A stretch of 15,482 nt of DNA, from NCBI GenBank assembly GCA_002423705.1, contig DINW01000062.1:44580-60061 (forward strand). Direction: 5' to 3'. Shown here piece by piece: positions 7,480 through 14,903 of the stretch. The notes below the pieces were generated by a model, which made no database searches, had not been told where the DNA came from, and saw only the letters and a program-made list of their open reading frames with translations. The position numbers and the translations under genes were made by a program. This DNA is from Clostridium sp. UBA5530 (GTDB lineage Bacteria; Bacillota; Clostridia; Clostridiales; Clostridiaceae). Positions within the stretch are counted from its first letter, which is position 1. Every line of letters begins with the position of its first letter.

Positions 7480-7554
7480 ACTCAACCTGAACTTATCTAG
7501 GGTTGTAGCTGTTATTAACTCCAAATTAAAGAAGGTGGAGTTAACAACAGCAGA
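7472..7554 (+). repeat. Intergenic element, copy A (shorter), between mnmH and parE
   Basis: It matches copy B (13059-13152, opposite strand) through most of its length. TGAACTTATCTAGGGT is identical in both, followed by one T/C difference and GTAGCTG, then shorter shared blocks (TTAT, CTCCAA, TAAAGA, GGTG, ACAACAG, AGA). Relative to B it lacks 11 bases between two TGA repeats, which removes half of B's terminal palindrome. It forms its own stem: 7508-7522 with 7537-7551, 14 of 15 paired, 14-base loop. No T-run follows, so I do not call that stem a terminator. The orientation given is by alignment only. Confidence 0.75.
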
Positions 7555-7569
7555 TAAAAATAATATAGA
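7541..7569 (+). promoter_or_regulatory. Possible promoter of the parE-parC-glpP operon
   Basis: TTAACA (7541-7546), 17 bp, TATAGA (7564-7569). The -35 sits in the right arm of the repeat's stem. The -10 is only a 4/6 match. The implied start near 7576 gives a very short leader before AGGAGGG (7581-7587), the ribosome binding site of the ATG at 7593. Readthrough from mnmH is an alternative, since no clear terminator separates the genes. Confidence 0.3.
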
Positions 7570-7592
7570 GGATTTTTTTCAGGAGGGATAGC

Positions 7593-9542
7593 ATGGAAGA
7601 CACGATAAAGAGTTCCTATGATGTAACGGACTTAACATCTTTAGAAAAGTTAGAACCGGTTAGAGTTAGACCAGGAATGTATATAGGGTCTACAGGAACT
7701 AAGGGGCTACATCATTGCGTTTGGGAAATACTAGATAATGCTATTGATGAAATTACTAATGGTTTTGGAGATAAAGCTACTATAATTTTAAACAAAGATA
7801 AAAGCATCACTATTCTAGACAATGGTAGAGGAATACCTACAGGGATACATCCCATAAAGAAAAAATCTGGAGTAGAGATGGTATATACGGAACTACATAC
7901 AGGTGGAAAGTTTGATAATAAGAACTATAAAACATCGGGAGGCCTTCATGGAGTAGGAGGAGCTGTTGTCAATGCTTTATCAACATGGATGGAAGTGGAA
8001 GTTTACCAAGGTGGCAACATATATGTACAAAGATTTGAATACAGTGAGGATAAGGAATTAAAAAGAAAGATGCCAGGAACTCCTGTAACACCACTTGTGA
8101 AAAAGGGAACTACAAAGGAAACAGGAACAAAGGTAACCTTTATGCCGGATAAAGAGGTGTTTTCTACCACTGAGTTTAAATTTGAAATTATAGATGAAAG
8201 ATTGCAAGAGCTTGCATTCCAAAATAAAGGAATAATCTTAGAACTTATAGATAATAGAAAAGAGGAAGAGCTTAAAAAAGTTTATTTTTCAGAAAGAGGG
8301 CTTTTGGATTTTATAGACTATTTAAATGAAAGTAAAACTCCAATTCATGAAAAACCAATACTTTTTGATGGTGAAAAAAATATAAATGGGGTGGATATGT
8401 ACGGTGAGGTTTGCATGCAGTTTACAGATTCCACCACAGAGTATATAGCTAGTTATGTAAATAACATACCAACCACAGAGGCAGGAACTCATGAAACAGG
8501 ATTTAAAACAGGGATGACTAGAGCTTTTAAAGAATGGGCTAAAAAGTTAAATCTTTTAAAGGAAAAGGATAAGGAATTTGAAGGAGATGACCTAAGGGAA
8601 GGTATTACAGCTATAGTTAGAATAAAAATATCCAATCCTATTTTTGAGGGACAAACTAAAACTAAGCTAGGAAACAACGAAGCTTACACTATGATGAATG
8701 AATTAGCGTATATAAGATTAGGCCAGTGGATTGAGGACAATAAGGATATTGCTACATCCATAATAAATAATGCACTAGATGCAGCTGCTAGAAGGGAAAA
8801 AATAAAAAAGATAAATGAAGCAGAAAAGAAAAAGATAGGAAAAGGTGCAGCCCCCTTGGCAGGTAAAATAGCAGTATGCACCATGAAGGATAGAGAATTA
8901 AACGAATTTATAGTAGTTGAGGGAGACTCCGCAGGAGGATCGGCTAAACAAGCTAGAGATAGAAGATTTCAAACTATAATGCCTTCAAAGGGTAAAATAA
9001 TGAATACTGAAAAGCAAAAACTAGAAAATGTGTTAGCTTCCGAAGAACTTAAAATCTTTAATACAGCTATAGGAACAGGGACTTTAGATAATTACAAAGA
9101 GGAAGATTTAAAGTATGGGAAAATAATAATAATGAGTGATGCTGATGTAGATGGATATCATATAAGAACTTTATGGATGACTTATGTCTATAGATATATG
9201 AGACCAATAATTCAAAATGGACATCTTTTTATTGCTCAACCACCACTATATAAAGTAGCTAAAAAGGTCAAAGGAAAAGAAGTATTTCAATATGCCTATA
9301 GCGATGATGAATTAGAAAAGGTAAAAAAGAATATGGGTAAAAATTTGGTTATTCAAAGATATAAAGGATTAGGGGAAATGAACCCAGATCAGCTTTGGGA
9401 AACCACGTTAAACCCAACTACTAGAACTCTTTATAGGGTTACCATTGAAGATGCAGCTAAAGCTGAGAAAATGGTATCTCTACTTATGGGAGACATAGTA
9501 GAGCCAAGAAAAAGTTATATGTATAAGTATGCGGAATTTTAA
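7593..9542 (+). CDS. parE: DNA topoisomerase type IIA, ATPase/TOPRIM subunit (ParE/GyrB family)
   Basis: A 649-residue protein, the length of Gram-positive ParE. The GHKL ATPase site shows RPGMYIGST (26-34), Glu45 and Asn49 in EILDNAIDE, Asp76 in DNGRG, and GLHGVGGAVVNALS (117-130). The TOPRIM centre shows EGDSAGG starting at Glu443 and DADVDG at 516-521, the acidic residues that hold the catalytic magnesium. QRYKGLGEMNPDQLW near the C-terminus is typical. The lysine-rich PSKGKIMNTEK segment stands where GyrB/ParE have PLRGK. With the next gene it forms an A2B2 enzyme that passes one DNA duplex through another using ATP. Clostridia carry gyrB-gyrA near the origin and a second pair elsewhere. 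I assign this to the second (topoisomerase IV-like) pair because no origin genes are nearby and because of features of its partner; a GyrB-like role is not excluded. Start fixed by AGGAGGG at 7581-7587. Confidence 0.85.
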   Translation: MEDTIKSSYDVTDLTSLEKLEPVRVRPGMYIGSTGTKGLHHCVWEILDNAIDEITNGFGDKATIILNKDKSITILDNGRGIPTGIHPIKKKSGVEMVYTELHTGGKFDNKNYKTSGGLHGVGGAVVNALSTWMEVEVYQGGNIYVQRFEYSEDKELKRKMPGTPVTPLVKKGTTKETGTKVTFMPDKEVFSTTEFKFEIIDERLQELAFQNKGIILELIDNRKEEELKKVYFSERGLLDFIDYLNESKTPIHEKPILFDGEKNINGVDMYGEVCMQFTDSTTEYIASYVNNIPTTEAGTHETGFKTGMTRAFKEWAKKLNLLKEKDKEFEGDDLREGITAIVRIKISNPIFEGQTKTKLGNNEAYTMMNELAYIRLGQWIEDNKDIATSIINNALDAAARREKIKKINEAEKKKIGKGAAPLAGKIAVCTMKDRELNEFIVVEGDSAGGSAKQARDRRFQTIMPSKGKIMNTEKQKLENVLASEELKIFNTAIGTGTLDNYKEEDLKYGKIIIMSDADVDGYHIRTLWMTYVYRYMRPIIQNGHLFIAQPPLYKVAKKVKGKEVFQYAYSDDELEKVKKNMGKNLVIQRYKGLGEMNPDQLWETTLNPTTRTLYRVTIEDAAKAEKMVSLLMGDIVEPRKSYMYKYAEF

Positions 9543-9568
9543 CCTTAAAAAAGGAGCGGAAATATTAA

Positions 9569-12478
9569 ATGGCAAAAAAGATTGATATTCCTAAGGATAA
9601 TAACATAATAGATATACCTATTGAAGAGGCTATGCCAGAAAATTATTTACCTTATGCAGTAGAGGTAGCTAAGGATAGAGCACTTCCTGATGTTAGGGAT
9701 GGATTAAAGCCTGTTCACAGGAGAATATTATATGGAGCCTATCTGTTAAAGGCTTTTCCAGATAAACCCTATTACAAATCAGCCAGAATAGTAGGAGATA
9801 TTTTAGGTAAATTTCATCCCCATGGAGATGCATCCGTTTATGATGCTATGGTAATATTAGCTCAAAACTTTTCTACTAGAAAGCCTCTAATAGATGGACA
9901 TGGAAACTGGGGAAGTATAGATGGAGATGGAGCCGCTGCTATGCGTTACACTGAAGCCAAGCTTACTCCTATAGCTTTAGAAATGATAAGGGATATAGAC
10001 AAAGATGTAGTGGATATGGTGCCAAATTATTCTGAAACAGAAATGGAGCCTAAAGTATTACCAGCTAAGTATCCTAACCTTCTGGTAAATGGAGTTTTTG
10101 GTATAGCTGTAGGTTTAGCTACCAATATACCTCCTCATAATTTAGGAGAGGTTATAGATGGAACATTAGCTTATATGGATAATAAAGATATTTCAACTAA
10201 AGAACTGATAAATTACATAAAAGGACCAGACCTTCCTACAGGTGGAGTGATTATAGGAAAGAATTCTTTGTTAGAAGCCTATGAAAAAGGGGAGGGAAAG
10301 GTTACATTAAGAGCCAAAACTTCCATAGAAAAATTGGAAAATGGAAGGCTAGGTATAGTAATAAATGAATTCCCCTATAGAAGAAATAAAGCTAAGTTAT
10401 TGCAGACCATATCAGAAATGACTGGAGATAAAAGACATTCCAAAGCATTAGAAGCTATAAGTGATATAAGAGATGAATCTGATAGAACAGGAATCAGAGC
10501 AGTTATCGAATTGAAAAAATCTGCAGACTATGACGTGGCGGATAAAATATTAAAGTATCTTTACAAAAAAACAGATTTACAATGCAATGTAATATTTAAC
10601 ATGGTGGCTATAGCAGACGGAAAGCCTGAAACTTTATGTCTTAAGGAGATATTAAGACATTATATAAAGCATCAAATGGAAGTTATAACAAGAAGAACTA
10701 AGAGGGAATTAGAAGTAGCAGAGAGAAGATTTCATATAGTAGAAGGCTTTATAAAGGCTATAGATATAATGGATCAAGTTATAGCTACAATAAGAAGTTC
10801 TAAATCAAAAAAAGATGCAGGAGAAAATCTAATCAAAGAGTTTGGGTTTAGTGATATTCAAGCCGAAGCCATCCTAGAACTTATGTTATACAGACTTACA
10901 GGATTAGAGATAAAGGAATTTCAAAAAGAGCATAGAGAACTAGAGAAGATTATAAAATCTTTGAAAGAGATTCTAACTGATGAGAAAAAATTGATGAAAG
11001 TCATTAAAAATGAACTTTTAGAAGTAAAAAAAGCATATGATGATCCTAGAAGGACAGAAATTATAGAGGATGACAGTGAAGCAAAGATAGATTTGGAAGA
11101 AATTATGGTGGTAGAAGATATAGTGGTTACTTTGTCCAATGAAGGCTTCATAAAGAGAATACCTTTAAAATCCTACAATAGATCCAATAGTAGCTTAGAG
11201 GATATAGAGTATAGGGAGGGAGATTACGGAAAGTATGAACTTCAATCCAATACTAAGGACACCTTGGTGTTCTTTACTAATAAAGGTAATATGTATCAAA
11301 TAAAAGGGAATTCTCTTCCAGAATGTAAATGGAAGGAAAAAGGAGAAAAACTAGATGATTTAATAAGAGGCCTTGATTTAACTCAAGAAAACATAATATC
11401 AGCATTTTCCTTTGATATATTTCATCCTAGTAAGAACTTTGTATTTATAACGTCAAAAGGTAATATAAAGAAGACTTCTTTAGATAAATTTTCAACTAAT
11501 TATAGCAAAATATCTGCTTTAAAATTAAAGAACGATGAGGAATTGACTTTCATGTATCTAAAAGAAGAAAATGAAGAAGAAGGATTTTTGAAGATAGATA
11601 CTAAACTAGGATTAACCTTTACCTTAGAGGAGCCTAAGCTCCAAAACCTAGATAGAAACATATTAGGTTTTAGCATGTTTAATTTAAGTACAAAGGATTT
11701 TGTAGAAAAGGTTGAGAAGGCAGAAAATATAGAAGTTGGAAATTTTGCATTAGAAGTTAAAGAAAATGGAAGTTTTAAAATCTATGATGGCTATAGAAAA
11801 GAAAAGGATTTAAAGGTAAATACAGATTCTTTTAGCAATATATTGATTTTCACAGATAGGGGCATGGTTTACAAAATAAAGGCATTTATGCTTCAGGGCA
11901 TAAGGGACAAAAATATATGTTTATGGGATATGGTAGATTCCTCTTTAGATAAAGAAAGGGTCATAAAGATTGTATCCTGCAAAGAATATGATGATAATGA
12001 TTTATTTGTATTTTTTACCAAAAAGGGATTCATTAAGAGGACTTCCTTTAAAGAATTCCAAGGAGATTTTCAGGATATTCCTTATTACAAATTTAAGGAA
12101 GAAGATGATGAAATAGTTTCAGTGAGAACTAGTGCTATAGGCTGTACTGAGGGAATTATAGTTACTAAAAACGCTATGGCTATAAGGTTTTCCTGCGATT
12201 CTATAAATCCAATGGGAAGAATAGCTGGAGGAGTTACGGCCATAAGTCTTAAAGAAGATGATGAGGTAGTATTTGGAGACATATTAAACCATATTTCAAC
12301 TATGGAAGATGAAGTATCTATGACGAAACAAAAAGAGTATATAGTACTAAGAACTAAATATAAAGAAGAAAAAAGTGTACCTATTGATAAAATAAAGCTT
12401 CAAAATAGAGCAGGCAGGGGAAACAGCGTTATAACTATGATAATGGATGATAATATTGTAAAGGTAGAATTGGAGTAG
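9569..12478 (+). CDS. parC: DNA topoisomerase type IIA, cleavage/wrapping subunit (ParC/GyrA family)
   Basis: A 969-residue protein. The breakage-reunion core spans about 1-510: Tyr127 in AAAMRYTE is the DNA-cleaving tyrosine and Arg126 precedes it. The helix-4 region reads HPHGDASVYDAM (83-94). Here Ala88 aligns with E. coli GyrA Ser83, while Asp92 aligns with Asp87. The C-terminal domain (about 512-969, near 458 residues) is longer than the roughly 300-330 of B. subtilis GyrA/ParC. It shows about seven to eight blade-like repeats of the form VFFTxKGxIKRxxxxxF. The first blade (519-545) lacks the GyrA box QRRGGRG; a related QNRAGRG lies at 945-951, near the end. Loss of the canonical box favours decatenase (ParC) over supercoiling gyrase. 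It follows parE by 26 bases with AAGGAG at 9551-9556, rather far (12 bases) from the ATG. Divergent but apparently intact. Confidence 0.85.
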   Translation: MAKKIDIPKDNNIIDIPIEEAMPENYLPYAVEVAKDRALPDVRDGLKPVHRRILYGAYLLKAFPDKPYYKSARIVGDILGKFHPHGDASVYDAMVILAQNFSTRKPLIDGHGNWGSIDGDGAAAMRYTEAKLTPIALEMIRDIDKDVVDMVPNYSETEMEPKVLPAKYPNLLVNGVFGIAVGLATNIPPHNLGEVIDGTLAYMDNKDISTKELINYIKGPDLPTGGVIIGKNSLLEAYEKGEGKVTLRAKTSIEKLENGRLGIVINEFPYRRNKAKLLQTISEMTGDKRHSKALEAISDIRDESDRTGIRAVIELKKSADYDVADKILKYLYKKTDLQCNVIFNMVAIADGKPETLCLKEILRHYIKHQMEVITRRTKRELEVAERRFHIVEGFIKAIDIMDQVIATIRSSKSKKDAGENLIKEFGFSDIQAEAILELMLYRLTGLEIKEFQKEHRELEKIIKSLKEILTDEKKLMKVIKNELLEVKKAYDDPRRTEIIEDDSEAKIDLEEIMVVEDIVVTLSNEGFIKRIPLKSYNRSNSSLEDIEYREGDYGKYELQSNTKDTLVFFTNKGNMYQIKGNSLPECKWKEKGEKLDDLIRGLDLTQENIISAFSFDIFHPSKNFVFITSKGNIKKTSLDKFSTNYSKISALKLKNDEELTFMYLKEENEEEGFLKIDTKLGLTFTLEEPKLQNLDRNILGFSMFNLSTKDFVEKVEKAENIEVGNFALEVKENGSFKIYDGYRKEKDLKVNTDSFSNILIFTDRGMVYKIKAFMLQGIRDKNICLWDMVDSSLDKERVIKIVSCKEYDDNDLFVFFTKKGFIKRTSFKEFQGDFQDIPYYKFKEEDDEIVSVRTSAIGCTEGIIVTKNAMAIRFSCDSINPMGRIAGGVTAISLKEDDEVVFGDILNHISTMEDEVSMTKQKEYIVLRTKYKEEKSVPIDKIKLQNRAGRGNSVITMIMDDNIVKVELE

Positions 12479-12480
12479 GT

Positions 12481-13041
12481 ATGGATATTAAAGAAATGTT
12501 TATTGAGAACCCAATAATTGCAGCAATAAGGAATGACTATGACTTGAAAATTGCATTAGAGAGTACAGCTTCCTTTGTTTTTGTTCTTTATGGCACAGTA
12601 ATGAATATAGGTCACATATGTGAAGAACTTAAAAAAAATGGAAAGATAGTATTTGTTCATGTGGATTTAATTGAGGGGTTAAAGGGCGATCATAGTGGGC
12701 TAGAATTTATAAAAAAATATGCTGATCCTTTTGGAATTATAACTACTAAATCCACCAACGTAAAGCATGGACGAAATTTAGAGCTTTATGTTATACAAAG
12801 ACTTTTCATTGTTGATTCTTTATCTTTTAAAACGGGAATTAAAAATATAGAGGAAGCAAAACCTAATGCTATAGAGGTAATGCCAGGAATAGCTGGAAAG
12901 ATAATTGAAAAAATGCAACAAAGAATTAATCAGCCAATCATAGCTGGAGGCCTTATAAATACAAAAGATGATGTGATAGAAGCTTTAAAATCTGGAGCAT
13001 TAGCTATTTCTACAACAACTCATAATCTTTGGAATCTATAA
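12481..13041 (+). CDS. glpP: Glycerol-3-phosphate responsive antiterminator GlpP
   Basis: A 186-residue protein matching the G3P_antiterm family along its whole length: an N-terminal NPIIAAIRN segment, FVHVDLIEGLKGDHSG (about 58-73), ITTKSTN, IQRLFIVDS, IEVMPGI and PIIAGGLINTKDDVIEALKSGA. These correspond in order to B. subtilis GlpP (about 190 aa). In that system GlpP with glycerol-3-phosphate binds the leader of glpFK/glpD mRNA and prevents termination. It is a TIM-barrel-like cytoplasmic RNA-binding regulator. The ATG lies two bases after the parC stop and its GGAG (12471-12474) is inside parC, so it should be co-translated with the topoisomerase genes. No glp structural gene lies in this window, so its target is elsewhere. 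Copy B of the repeat and a terminator follow. Confidence 0.9.
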   Translation: MDIKEMFIENPIIAAIRNDYDLKIALESTASFVFVLYGTVMNIGHICEELKKNGKIVFVHVDLIEGLKGDHSGLEFIKKYADPFGIITTKSTNVKHGRNLELYVIQRLFIVDSLSFKTGIKNIEEAKPNAIEVMPGIAGKIIEKMQQRINQPIIAGGLINTKDDVIEALKSGALAISTTTHNLWNL

Positions 13042-13058
13042 ATACTGTTTATGTCATG

Positions 13059-13152
13059 TCTACCTGTTGTAACACTGCACCCTCTTTAGGTTGGAGATAA
13101 CAGCAGCTACGACCCTAGATAAGTTCAACTAACCTTCAGGTTAGTTGAACTT
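13059..13152 (-). repeat. Intergenic element, copy B (longer), downstream of glpP
   Basis: Opposite orientation to copy A (7472-7554). On the minus strand it starts with a perfect 14-bp hairpin, AAGTTCAACTAACC with GGTTAGTTGAACTT and a TGAA loop (13152-13121). The shared core TGAACTTATCTAGGGT (13127-13112) follows, then GTAGCTG, and ends near 13059. The internal stem seen in copy A is largely not preserved here (only about 5-6 pairs). I see no target-site duplication and no coding capacity. Confidence 0.75.
13121..13152. repeat. Perfect 14-bp palindrome with 4-base loop
   Basis: 13121-13134 and 13139-13152 are exact reverse complements around TTCA. On the plus strand no T-run follows (GATGAAAT), so this is not a standard terminator. 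It forms one end of repeat copy B. Confidence 0.85.
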
Positions 13153-13160
13153 GATGAAAT

Positions 13161-13198
13161 AAAATCAGCTGTTGCATAGTAAAGCAACAGCTGATTTT
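13161..13198. terminator. Bidirectional intrinsic terminator between glpP and the GtrA-like gene
   Basis: AAAATCAGCTGTTGC (13161-13175) pairs perfectly with GCAACAGCTGATTTT (13184-13198), a 15-bp stem with an 8-base loop. T-rich tails exist on both strands: TTTTC plus a nearby TTTTTTT on plus, and TTTTATTT on minus. It ends the topoisomerase-glpP transcript and the convergent GtrA-like transcript. Confidence 0.85.
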
Positions 13199-13202
13199 CA
13201 AA

Positions 13203-13634
13203 TTAAGATTTTTTTCTAAAGACAAAATGTTTATTTATAATAAAGCATAGAGTCCCACCTATAGAAAAAGATACTACCTTGCTAATATTTGCCCATAGTA
13301 TTTCATTTAATGAAAACATATTAAACATAGAAAATAGTGAAAAAAGAGGACTTTCTATGATAACAGATAATGCTAAAACAGAAATATACTTCATGTATGA
13401 GCTTTCCACTGTTTTAAAAGTGTATTTTTTGTTTAGCTTGTATCCATTTAATGAATATATAAAAAATGATATAATACTAAATATAGTTAATATGGGTCCT
13501 TTATATATCTTTGTAATGTACATAAGGAAATTTACTACACATAAATCTATTATAAGATTTAAAAAACCAACAAAACTATAGCATATGAGCTCTTTAAAGG
13601 TAGAATTCTTTTCTAAGAAAACTTTAATATCCAA
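13203..13634 (-). CDS. GtrA-like family membrane protein
   Basis: A protein of about 143 residues with four hydrophobic segments (about 12-34, 43-61, 78-98 and 108-130). Typical family landmarks are FVGFLNLIIDL in the first helix, LNKKYTF after the second and INKHFVFRKK at the C-terminus. GtrA-like proteins are small four-helix membrane proteins, some of which help move undecaprenyl-linked sugars across the membrane; for this one the role is inferred only. There is no ATG at the 5' end. I place the start at TTG 13634, which has GGTGA (13644-13640) five bases upstream. GTG 13643 and TTG 13646 are in frame but lie at or before the predicted transcription start. It stands alone on the minus strand between glpP and the M16 gene, with no glycosyltransferase beside it. 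Confidence 0.8.
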   Translation of the reverse strand: MDIKVFLEKNSTFKELICYSFVGFLNLIIDLCVVNFLMYITKIYKGPILTIFSIISFFIYSLNGYKLNKKYTFKTVESSYMKYISVLALSVIIESPLFSLFSMFNMFSLNEILWANISKVVSFSIGGTLCFIINKHFVFRKKS

Positions 13635-13650
13635 AATAATCACCAATTAT

Positions 13651-13678
13651 ATTATAATACTTTTATAAAATTTTACAA
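13651..13678 (-). promoter_or_regulatory. Candidate promoter of the GtrA-like gene
   Basis: On the minus strand TTGTAA (13678-13673), 16 bp, TATAAT (13656-13651). The predicted start near 13645 leaves only about 10 bases before the TTG start, i.e. a nearly leaderless message. The same A+T-rich stretch also has TATAAT on the plus strand (13653-13658), which could serve the M16 gene, though I see no good plus-strand -35. Confidence 0.4.
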
Positions 13679-13693
13679 TAAGGGAGAAGAAAT

Positions 13694-14896
13694 ATGGAGA
13701 AAACAATTTTAGATAATGGAATAAGAATTTTATATAAATATAAAATAGGAGCCTTGACTTCATTTTCTATAGGATTTGATGGTGGGGCCTTTAAAGAAGA
13801 TAAAACATCTATAGGAGTTGCTCATTTTTTGGAGCATATATTATTTAAAGGCACTAAAACTAAGGATGAAAATTATATTAACAGGGCCTTAGATGAAACC
13901 TTTGTTTTTAATAATGCAATGACTAATTATCCTTATGCAATATATTACGGGACAACCCTTACTGAAGACTTTGAAAAAGGATTTAAACTTTATAGTGATA
14001 TTCTAATAAATCCTAAGTTTGATATAAATGGGTTTTGTGAGGAAAAATATGTGGTGATTCAGGAGAGCAGGGAATGGAAAGAGGATTTAGAGCAGCTTTT
14101 AGAAGATGAACTTTTGTATAATGGATATAAAAATAAAAGAATTAAGGACATAATTATAGGAGAAGAAAGACAGTTAGAAAACGTATCTTTAGAAGAAATT
14201 AAAGAATTCTATAATAAATTTTATGTGTCTAATAACTGTGTTATAAGTGTAGTAACTTCTATGGAAAAAGAACATGTTATAAAAATAATAAAGAATCTTT
14301 GGGGGAAATTTAGGAGCAACTATGATATAAATAATAAAGACAATGAGAACCTTAAAGAAAATATCAATGAGGGAGTATACGAGAAAAAATTATTGGGCTT
14401 TGAAGGTGGTAAAGTATTATATGCTTTTGATATTGGTGAATTGAGCCCTAGAGAAATAAAAATTTTAAAAATTTTTAATACCTACTTTGGAGAAGGTGTT
14501 AGTAGCAGATTATATGATGAGATAAGAACTAAAAGAGGGTTAAGTTATGATGTAGGGGCAAAGGTAAAATATGAGAAAAACATAGGGCTATATACCTTAT
14601 ATGCAAGTTCACCAAAGGATCAAGTTGAAAAGGTAAAGCAAGTTATAGATTTTCTTATAACCACTTGGAAGGATGATTTTTTAAAGGTAGAAGATATAAA
14701 TATATTTGTAAAACGAGCTAAAATGAAAAGTGAGTTTATAAACGAAAGAAGTATTGAATTGGCTAAAGGATTATGTACTGATGAAATAATGTTTAAAGAA
14801 GACTTTTCTATGGATAATATAGATGTGTCAAAGGAAGAGATTGTGGGAGTAGCTGAAAAAGTTTTAAGAAACCCTATTATACAAATAATAAAATAG
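13694..14896 (+). CDS. M16 family zinc metallopeptidase (insulinase/processing-peptidase type)
   Basis: A 400-residue protein of the M16B half-molecule type. The inverted zinc motif HFLEH (44-48) provides two His ligands and the catalytic Glu47. Glu124 in VIQE lies 76 residues after His48, the expected spacing for the third ligand. The second, inactive-type half carries SSRLYDEIRTKRGLSY (270-285), the conserved R/Y substrate-binding segment. Length fits bacterial YmxG/PqqL-like peptidases (about 400-430). No signal peptide or membrane segment is visible, so it is probably cytoplasmic, degrading or processing small peptides; substrate unknown. GGGAG (13682-13686) precedes the ATG by 7 bases. 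recJ starts 7-16 bases after its stop, so the two are probably one operon. Confidence 0.88.
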   Translation: MEKTILDNGIRILYKYKIGALTSFSIGFDGGAFKEDKTSIGVAHFLEHILFKGTKTKDENYINRALDETFVFNNAMTNYPYAIYYGTTLTEDFEKGFKLYSDILINPKFDINGFCEEKYVVIQESREWKEDLEQLLEDELLYNGYKNKRIKDIIIGEERQLENVSLEEIKEFYNKFYVSNNCVISVVTSMEKEHVIKIIKNLWGKFRSNYDINNKDNENLKENINEGVYEKKLLGFEGGKVLYAFDIGELSPREIKILKIFNTYFGEGVSSRLYDEIRTKRGLSYDVGAKVKYEKNIGLYTLYASSPKDQVEKVKQVIDFLITTWKDDFLKVEDINIFVKRAKMKSEFINERSIELAKGLCTDEIMFKEDFSMDNIDVSKEEIVGVAEKVLRNPIIQIIK

Positions 14897-14903
14897 CTAG
14901 GAC

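Noticed and set aside
7508..7551. Strong hairpin after mnmH as a terminator
   Set aside because: No T-run follows the stem (CAGATAAAAATAAT on plus; no T-run in reverse either), and the stem belongs to the repeated element.
13121..13152. Palindrome as a second terminator for glpP
   Set aside because: No U-tract follows on either strand; the hairpin 9 bases further right is the clear terminator.
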